A DNA stretch of 14,513 bases from Phoronis ovalis (lineage: Eukaryota > Phoronida > Phoronidae): assembly GCA_028565635.1 (NCBI GenBank), contig JAOXYB010031920.1:1-14513 (forward strand). Reading direction: 5' to 3'. The position numbers and the translations under genes were made by a program. Of the stretch, positions 1 through 10,000 are shown one piece after another. Below the pieces are notes generated by a model. The model saw nothing but the letters and a program-made list of their open reading frames with translations, made no database searches and was not told where the DNA came from. How positions within the stretch are numbered: position 1 is the first letter of the stretch; each line of letters begins with the position of its first letter.

Positions 1-890
1 ATTTTAGAATTGTCAAAATGTTATTTGAAATTATATATTTTTTACTTGAAGTTTTGACATATTGAGTTTTAGAATGAAATCATATTTTTCCCTGATTTTT
101 ATGGGTTAAGATTAGAATGGCGGCAGGTGGCCTGACCTGCTTGTCATTTCTGTCATGTCTACATATTCTCCACACACAGCTATTTCCTCAAGGTGAGGGT
201 ACCCCTGAGCATAAAATTTTCTGATCAACTATCAATTGTACACATGAACCATCAATCCTTGTTTTTTTATTCATTAGCATGTACTTTCAGGAACTACCCA
301 TCCTGTAGTGTACGTTACTTGTTATGAGATATTATACGCTGTAATTTTCTATTAAAAATGATGCCTATATATTCTCTACCTTCTTGTTGCATATGCTATG
401 ACACAGTAGCCTGATCCCAAACCAAAATATGTCCAAAAAATGTACCAGCGGCACATCACTGTCAGCTCCACACACTAAGTTACCTTGGACTAGTACTATT
501 TCATCCCAAACTATATAGTCAATATATGTTCATATATACTCAAACAAGAGCAAGCGAGAGACATTGGTTAGCTAGCAGCGTTCATACCAAGCATATTTTA
601 CACAGCAGGAATTAATTAACAACAATAATTAAACATTAATTTGTGAAATTTATTTGTAAGTCCATCCTATATTTGAATTGCCACTTGTTGCATAATTATT
701 ATTAAAACGTAGAAACTAATGAGGATCGAGTACCCATATATATTCATTTGGTGTGGTCAAAGTACCCATAATAAGCAAATGTTTATTCAGCACTATAGGC
801 TAGAAAGAAGATTTTTCAAGGCCATATTGTGAAATGGTATAATATAGTAAACAATACTCTCTTAATTATTAACAGCTTATTTCTTTACAG
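1..890. other. Upstream intron or flank; missing 5' exon(s) not found
   Basis: This AT-rich stretch contains no exon that can be joined to the gene in the right phase. An ATG at 117 with good context opens a 25-codon frame up to a donor-like CAAG/GTGAGG at 192/193, but it ends in phase 1 while exon 891 starts in phase 0. No other structure is evident. It is most likely part of the intron preceding exon 891. Confidence 0.5.
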
Positions 891-1063
891 GACTCTTCAA
901 AGGTATATATATACCATCCTCAACAAAATTATAGACTGTCAGATCTGAATTTAGAAATACATACGAAATATGATGAGAAGCTTCAGTTTCAAATACACGT
1001 GTTTAAGAACGTAAGCAACTGTGTGTTTGCCAAATGTCTTAAGCATGGGAATTATAAGTTACT
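891..1063 (+). CDS. Exon a: first half of the PDZ-like domain (residues 1-57)
   Basis: The acceptor TTCTTTACAG ends at 890 and the donor GTGAGTA begins at 1064. The exon opens in phase 0 and ends with two bases of a Leu codon. It encodes residues 1-57. K-L-Q-F at 30-33 sits where PDZ domains carry the carboxylate-binding G-L-G-F loop: the hydrophobic positions are kept and both glycines are lost. C-V-F-A-K-C-L-K-H-G at 44-53 fits the PDZ beta-3 strand and following turn. There is no in-frame ATG, so translation must start upstream. An alternative acceptor at 876 would add five codons in frame (CTT ATT TCT TTA CAG) but has a weaker pyrimidine tract. Confidence 0.85.
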
Positions 1064-4000
1064 GTGAGTAAACTTTCCTTAACTGAAGTTATTTATTATA
1101 TGTCGTTTAATTGCTTTTAAAAAATAGCAGTAAGTTTTTGTGGTATTCTTGATTTGATTAGCTTGAAAAAAAATTTAAATTCCAGTATTAAACGCCAGTG
1201 TTGTGTTGTTTTTAGATAACTAAATGATCGAATTACAATAAAATTTCGTTATTATCTGCTTGTTTTCCAGTATTGAGTTCTGGTGGAGATTTGTCCAATG
1301 GCTTTGAAATTTCGCCTTTTTTTTTTTATCTTATATAAACTTCTTAATTTTTATTTGTAGCGAAAATAGCAGACTAGTAGAAATCAATGGTGTCAAGGTA
1401 TCTCATTATCAACACGATTTGGTACTTGAAACCTTTGCACGACAAGAAGACTACATGTCTATGGTATGGATAAATGTTTATATTTAATTGGGCATTATTG
1501 CATGATAGGATAATATGAGGATATGTTACAGTGTTACTGATACAGGCACCAGAACTAAAAGTGACTTTCTAGCAAATACCACTCAGGTTGCACACTCAGA
1601 TGGGTGAAAAACTGACCTTAGGATTATCTTAGACCCCGGAATGAATGTTATCAATGGTGAAGGTAAATGACTTTTGGATGACCTCTAAATGACCTTTCAA
1701 TTTTATATTTGAATTGTCTATCAAATATGTACCTCTTGTTTTTGTTTGTCCTCCAAGTTTGGCACTCAAGCTCAAAGTGTTTCCGGCAAGCTATCGAGGT
1801 TTGAAAATTGGAAGGAAAGGAAGATACAATCTCAAAAAGTTTACACCTGCTGTGCAATACATATTTCATTCTGCCCAGTTTATGTAAAATGTTGAAGTAA
1901 TTAGATTATTCAGAAATTAATATTAATATTAATGCTAGTAGTGAGTGGTGAAACAAAAACAGAGAAAAGACCAGCAACAAATATATACATGGTGACCCAA
2001 ATTAAATGCGACAAGTTTAAAATTGTATAAAAGGGTGAAAGTATGAAAAATACATATTAAAAATTAAATTATATATATAAAATAAATTTGAAAATGTTTT
2101 GACATAATTTTTATGCAACTGTATCAAAATGACAGATCTGATTTTGCCTGACGGCATCTTCTTTTCTAATAATCAATCCGAATTCTTCAAGACATACTAA
2201 TTTAAATTTATGTACATTTATTTCTGGATACACAGTGATTGGCCGATGAGAAATCCATAGTCAAATAAATAGGTGTTTGAACTAATAAAAGTAAAAAATA
2301 TGAAGCTGCAATACATTTTTAACCAAGCTCTATAATTATAGACTCAAGATGAAGCTGCTTCTTTGAAACATGGGATGTTATAGGTTAAAGGTTACAGGTT
2401 AAAGGGCATACAATTATATTTCATTTTTGACTGATTTTTCAATATATTTTTAAAATGGCAATTATAATCAAAGGTTATTGATGCAATTTAATTATGCATT
2501 CTTGTATTTATTTGTAGACTGTAATTGGACCTGATGGAAGCAACAAGATTACAATGACAATCAAATTTAGGATATGTATTCAAGGTAGTGTGTGTCTGTG
2601 TGCGTGTTTGCATTTGCTAGTGCATGCATGTAATGTGTTTGTGTGCCTGTGAAATTTCTAGCTTTTCAACTTAGCAGCAAAAATATCTTTTTTTAATAGT
2701 AATACGCTTTTTTTCAACAATGTTATTTCTTATATTGCAAATAGACATGTTGAAAGATGACTAGAATAAAGTTATGTTTTGCAAAATTAAGTTTCAAAGT
2801 AGTGTTGTAATTATAGTACATTACCAACAGTTATAAGTTTGAGACACATTTGATAGTTAATAGTTTGGTGAATATTAAACCTGCATAATTTAGTTGTATT
2901 TCTAGTTCAGGGAGTTTGCAAGTATCATGTAACTGCAATATGCATTAAGTGAACAAGTGCTGAACTGGGACTTATTAGAAATATTAGCTGCTCTCTCTGT
3001 ATGTTACACATGAGCCTAGTTTGATGTGATCAGTAAATTCAAAACTCAATGTTGACTCAACAAATGTATTCTTAAAAAACTAAGCTAGACCCTCGTGACC
3101 ATAAAATGCTCATTTTTGTGATTTTTGTACAGTGAATAGGACAAAAGGCAGTACCTTTATTGCACAAAATTCTGTGGCACCATACTTTATTGTTTTTTTT
3201 TAAAGTTAAATAAAAATATAAATTCTGTCATATCTAAAACTGAACTTATGATCAGCGAAGATAACATGTTGGTTTACGCCCACTTTTCTGTCTCTGTAGT
3301 GAATAATTGACAATTAGTGTTTATCCTATTACCTGTTGTTTGGACGAGTTTATTAAAACGACAAAGGTACCAGTGTAGAGACAGGACCAACCGCATAGCG
3401 CTTAGAACATCCAGGCATTAGATGTTGGTGCTTTTCATCTATTTGTTTCAGTATAATTATATTTTATAACGTTTTATGCGAAGAATATGCATAATACAAC
3501 AATTATAAAGTTCTGTACCCCTATGTATTGGAATATTCCTTTGACAAGCAGAGACCTGCATGATGTCCAGATAATTTTATGTAGCTGCATTTTCGAAATG
3601 CCTAGAAAAAATAAAGCAACATTTCATCAAGAGCAATCAAAGTTTCTGGTAAATTAAAAAAAATGGAGACTATTAAGCCTGATGAAGCAGTAATGTAGTT
3701 TAGATACTGTGCCCACAATTTCTTTAGATTTAGAGGTATTAAGTATGAATTCTGATGGTGAATGTACACACGGAGCAAAAGCAACTGATACTCTAAAACT
3801 GACATCTGCTGCATCAAATTCTCAGCCATTTTCCGAATACACATGAAAACTAATGCTAAAATTTAAATAGGGAAGCACAGCAAGTATACATCATTAAAAA
3901 GGTTGATTGACATGTTGTTCAGCTGGAAGTCCTGATTGACAGGTTTTCCTGGCGAAACTCTATTTTTCGCGCCAAAAAATGTAAACAACTAATGTCAAAA

Positions 4001-7000
4001 ATACTTTATTAATTAATTTCTCGAAATCAGCAAAGTTAATTTAACGATAACCAATATTTTTCCAAACCTTGGCAAAAGACATTTTTTCATGCACTAGATT
4101 TCCTTATTTTCTGTGTGAAAGGCTTGAAAGAGGTTTTTTGCTCCTGCTCTAAACTTTGAATTTGCTTCAAAGCCCTGTACGAGGTACAACATATCTTGAA
4201 TGTGTTCCTTCCAATTCTCTTGAAATTTGGCAGACCTCATCACAACAGATATATCTTTATTTGTTATGATCTAATTGTAAATGCTGCAAATAATCTTTGA
4301 ATTATTAATAAATGTTTAAGAAAAGATTCATTGTTTATTTGTCAAAAACATAAATTCATTTTATAACCAAAAGTACTGTTGCGATTTAAAAATGCTCAAA
4401 ACAAATTATTAGAGTTACTGTATCATTTACTTTTCTAAAATGCAGTTAGCAGAATTTTGATCCACCAGGTTTTCCAGTAGGATGTACCTAATGATTTTTA
4501 TAAGGTATTATTAAACGATAATTAAATTTCTTGTATTGCACTGATGAATGTAAAAATACAGCCATAACATAGCCTGAATGTTTAGTTGGAAAAAATATTT
4601 AGTTTGTGTGAAAAAAGTGTTTTATAGATTTTTCTCAAATTTTTATTTAAAACAGTCACATGGGTCTAGCTTAGCCTTAGCTTGAACTATGAATACTTAT
4701 GAGAGAACTTAATAATTTTAACATCTTACCACTTTTTAGATGACAAAATTATCGCTGAACGTGTACAGATAGTAATCCAGCAGGAAGGGGACAAGACTGA
4801 CATTTATTGTGGTGTCGAGAAAGATGTTCAAATGCACTGTTACATTGCAACCACAGGCTCAACAGAGGATGGGGCTACTGAGTTTCTGGGTCTTAAAGAT
4901 ACTGGTAGTTGGTTTGTGGATGCATTGCCTTCAGCAACTGCTCAGAGTAACTGTAAGTGTGTTAGAAATAGAACAATTGAAAAATTCTTGGCTAGCAAAA
5001 ACTGATATGTAGCTCAATATCTGTGTTTTCATTGACATGTAATGCATGCTGCTTTGATTATTAAATGACAGTACTGTTGCAAAGATTACTTTTAGGTGAA
5101 AAGTATTTCATGTTTCGTATCTCGGTGAAACATCCTGTCTTTAAGCAGAAACAGAGTGACAATCATGTGTCTAAACTTTATAGTCCCATCCATAGTGTCA
5201 TTGTCATTTGAAGATGCTACGACATGACCAACTTGGTAGTGATAAATTTTAATCCAGGAGTCAGTGTCATGGGTTTTCAAAATTTTGGTTACTTAGTTGG
5301 TTTGTCCCCGGGGGGTGCTGCCATTCAAATTGGTTATACTTACGTGCCGCCCAATGGGGTATGGTTTTTCAGGGTCCCTGCTTGCAATGGGTATGTATGT
5401 CAACCCTGGACGCTCACAATGGGGTATATTTTTAGCTAACCGCTACCAACAGGTCTCGAAAATCATATTTGCTTATAAAGGGGTATGTTTTTATGCCATC
5501 CACAAAGTGGCTGAACGTATAGCCGTAGTAAAGGCATCGTTGTATGTGACACTTTCTTTACCTCACAATAACAGCTTCAGTTTGTACAGAGTAAAGCATA
5601 ATATTGACCTTGATTACTTCCAATATAACCGAATAGCAGCCATGTTTGATCCGGAGAGGGCACATCACGTTACATCTATAGCTACAAAGACGAAGCACTG
5701 TCTTGATGATTCAAAGGTGGTTTTAAGAAGACCATAGGTTGATGGGCATAATAGGCTAGGTGACATTTTAAAATGACCTTGAGAAGTAGGTCAAGTGCCG
5801 GTATGAATGTTGAACATTTTTTGCTGTGCATAACACTTCCTTTGTCTTGTAATAACTGCTTCAGTTTTTATTTGCTCAGCTTCACACTCGGTACAGGGTA
5901 AATACAGATCAAAGTACAGATCGATTATAATTTTGACCTGGATCATTTGTCAAGATGGCCATCCGCAACTGGCAGCCATGTTGGTTCTTGTGATTGTATG
6001 TTTTTATCCAATCAGCTTGATATTCGGTACGGTGTAAGTACAGGTCAAAGTACTGGTTAGGTACAATTTTGACCTGGATTACTTCAAAATGACTGACTGG
6101 TGACCATCTTTGTTCCCAAGAGGGTATGCCATGTTGCGTCTATAGCCGTAAAGAAGAAGGCCATAGTTTGATGGGCATAATAGGCTAGGTGACATTTTAA
6201 AATGACCTTGAGAAGTAGGTCAAATGCCGGTACAAATCTTCGATATTTTTTGCTGTGTGTGATTATTTTCTTTGTCTCAATAACTGCTTCAGTTTATATT
6301 CGATCAACTTCGTATTCCATACGAGGTAAATACATGTAAACGTACAGGATTGGTTATAATTTTGACCTGGATCACTTCCCAAGATGGCCAACTGGCGGCC
6401 ATGTTGGGTCTTGAGATTGTATGTCGCAATAATAGCTTTAGTTTTTATCTAATCGGCTTCATATTTGGCATAAGGTAAGTAGGTCAAAGTACAGAATAGG
6501 TGCAATTTTCACCTGAATTATGTCAGACTAGTGGCCTCGTTTGTTCCCAAGAGGGCACCTCACTTTGCATCTATAGTTGCAAAGACAAAGCGCTGCCTGG
6601 ACAATTGAAAAGTGTTTCTAAGAAGGCGATAATTGATGGGCGTATTAGGCTAGGTGATATTTTAAAATGATCTTGTGAAGTAGGTTAAAAGACGATCCAA
6701 ATCTTTGACATTTTTTGTTGTATTACAATGCGTAAATGTATTGTATTCTTTTTGTAATGTGAAAAACCAATAACAAAGTTAAAAAAATGTAATCCTTCTT
6801 GTTTGCCATGGGTGTTACTATAAAGGGGTATGTTTTTAGCCATCTTTTCTGACAACTGGGTATGTTTTTAGCCATCTTTTTGACAACGGGGTATGTTTTT
6901 TGCCATAGCTGTCTTGCAATGAGTATAGTGGGCCTCACCCCTGTACCATAAATTGGTCAAACGTCCCCCCTCCCCCCGGGTTTGTCCTCACGCATTTTGC

Positions 7001-10000
7001 AATGCATATACTGCATTCATTATCAGTAGTATATCTAGAAACCTATGACAAAGACATCGCTCTAACTCATGTAAACTGTGTTGACTATAAAATGGCGTAG
7101 TATATGTTTGGGCCCATTATTCTCTAAAAGTATGACAGATGAGTCATTTGATCTAGTGTAATACTTGCATGGTATAGCATAGCTTGACATTGTGGTGGTT
7201 GACTTAAGGACTTGATGTACAAAAAAAACCACTGTTATTTGACTAAACTTTCTTTGTTAATTTTCATAACCAAAATGAAGAGATAGAAAGTCAGGTTTGT
7301 GCAAAGGGTACACTTTAATGCTGATGAATCCAAAGGAAAAAAATTGAAAATAATTCTCATGATCTGATAAGTGTTCATTTTGTGTAAAAATTGTGTTTTT
7401 CGAATTTTATTTTTCAAAAAAATTTAAGTCAGAAACCATTGCACCTACAAAACTGAAACTTGGTGAAAATTATCTTTATATCTATAAAATTATTTCTCAA
7501 AATTTTAAAATTTTGCTTCATTGAAAAGTAATTTTTAAAGCTTAAAGGTCAGCATTTTACTGATATTGATCTGACCCTTGAATTTAAAAAATATATAAGT
7601 TCTGAACAAAGCAAAAATTTTAGACACATTTTGTTGATATATATGTATAGCTCATTTACGCAAAGTTTCAAGTTTGTAGATGCAGAGGTTTTTGACATAT
7701 TTTTTTGAAATTGAAATTTGAAAAACTCAATTTTTTCCCAAAAATGGCCTTATTAGATCATATGACCAAATTCAAACTGTTCAACCTCATGATTTGCAAA
7801 GGTTTTTTTAAAGTCTTAACATTTTAAAAAGGTATGCTTTCATATGTCTATCTCTTCATTTTAATTACTAAAACATAGGTTGAGCCTTTAAGTCAAAGAT
7901 CTTATCTGATACCTCACAAATGTGATGTCCAGCTTGTTTTTATGAAGAATAATATTCTGAGCATAAATTTCATGATAAACATTTTTGATCTATCAAGCAT
8001 GTGAGCTTGTAGACACAGCTATGTTCTAATAGCATACTTTTTATTTGTACTTGTTATTATATATGGTCTTATTTGCAAGTTCGTGTTATATTAGTACTTT
8101 AAATATAGATACCGCAACTGAGACCTGTTTTGTGGAATAGAATCTGCCTCAAATCTAGGAGCAGTTAATGTAATTATATCAGCATTGCACATTGAATTTC
8201 CAATAATTAACATGATAACTTACAGCAATTTTTATTTGCAACATAACTGGTGCAGTTTCATTATAACATTTACATTAAATTCAGATGTTTATTATATACT
8301 GAAAAATTGTGCCTGTATGTACAATTCCTTTGAACATGTATGCAATTACTCTCAACCTTTGCAGATATATCTTCATGATTTTGTTAAATTAAAACAATTT
8401 GTTTTGTCTATAAAAGTAATATAAATTATATTTTTTAGTTGAACTGTGTGTTCAGTATTACACTGGAATTGATGAGACTGACCAGGATCCACTACATCCC
8501 CGAGATAAAATTGTTGTAATCTGCTCTCTGAGACCAACCAATGATGCTTTATATAAATATTTGGCTGCTACATCTGAGAGCAAAGTTTCCGTTGTGGTAT
8601 GTACACATTCTTATTCCACCTCGTACACAAAAGTGGCCAAAAAGGTGAGCCAGATCTATTGTCCTGAAAGAGGGTGTTCCATGGTAAAAAAGCTGGAAAG
8701 CCATTCAATCCATTAAATAACATAAATGGCTGCTACCTTGCTTGATCCAGGTTCAACCGAACTCAAGGTGGCTCACAGTCGCCTTGATTTCAGGCGTACC
8801 TTCAACATGAGACATTGATAAAACTTTTTTTTTAAAAAAACCTATTGTTTTCACATTATTATTACAAAAAAAAGTAGACCTGCGATATGTCATGCTTGAA
8901 TAGACTTAAATGGAGTTCTAACAAGTTTCAAGAAGAAAGCTAATCAAATGGTATAAATTAATAAGTTAACCTTTCTTGCAGGATATTGTAATACATGCTC
9001 CTAACCAACACACGTCTTACTTTTTTATTAGATTATGTTCAGGTTTGTTAGAACGAATATCAATTAAACTCAGTGTTGTAATGCATCAAGTTAGGCTAAC
9101 GAATTGAATTCAAATAGTTAAATAATTTACTTCACCTAACAGAAACATTTTGCCTGTCCTTGTGCTTAGTATTATAGCTGTTGTTTATGATTTCATTTAC
9201 TTATTTTTACAGACACTAGGAATCCCAGTAGTTGGAAGGACAATAACTGATACTAAAATTGACAACAGGTTTTTCATCATGCATGGCATTGCTGGAAGAG
9301 TTTACTTTGAATCTTTGGCCCATAGAGGTATGTTTGCTATTTGTAGTTGGTAATATCTTAGTGGGTTTTGACAAGAGAAGCTATAGTTTGAGATATTTGA
9401 AAATTGTTTTTTTAAAGGTCAATGTATTTGACTAATCTGTGGTGTCGTGTTTTTTTTGGATAACACAATAGCATGCTTTCAACAACGATTTGTTTTTCAG
9501 TGAAAAGTAAGTTTTGCTTAATATTTATAAGATTGAAAGAGCTTTTTTCTTCTTCGGTATGTTATTTCTTCCCCCGAGCCCTAGTCTCCCCATATCAATC
9601 TCAGTCAGTGGCAGTGTTAATACTGCAGTGAAGTCTAAATACCAAAATTTCTAGTGGTTCAGCTGGTGGTCTAAAATTAAATGCCTATATATGGCTTGAT
9701 GCGGGTCTTTAATTAACATGTTATGAAAAGTTCCGCTCTTATGAAAATCAGACATTTTGCTTTAAACAGAACTGGAAATAGGCATTTTTTTCCAATATGT
9801 TGTAGGATATTGCCTTCCCTCTATATGTCGATCCTTCCCTTTATATGTCATCTATCAAGAGTCCAGACAACTGTGCTTCATATAATTTGACATCCTTTTT
9901 AAACAGTTACTCACATAGTTAAATGTTGTCCCACTCTACATCCATTATTTAGTCCTACATGTACAAACACTTACATGTCCGCTAACGTCAATATACTAGC

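Noticed and set aside
117-192. A 25-codon open frame from an ATG with good context to a donor-like CAAG/GTGAGG, resembling a small first exon with a hydrophobic N-terminus.
   Set aside because: It ends in phase 1 while exon 891 begins in phase 0; reading exon 891 in the matching phase gives a stop. I found no bridging exon in 200-870.
4809-5012. A + strand open frame overlapping exon d in another frame.
   Set aside because: It is a shadow of exon d; only the phase used in the gene model joins to the exons on both sides.
5224-5737. Two overlapping + strand open frames of 71 and 146 codons.
   Set aside because: They run across the GGGGTATG block and the start of the 430-bp repeat, have no recognisable domain, and lie inside intron 4.
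6723-6938. A - strand open frame with an internally repeated peptide.
   Set aside because: The peptide repeat is simply the translation of the 31-32 bp GGGTATG tandem repeat.
5307-6991. GC-rich patches at about 5307 and 6963 as possible terminal inverted repeats of the composite element.
   Set aside because: Aligned in either orientation they share only runs of C or G plus GGTTTGTCC, not a true inverted repeat.
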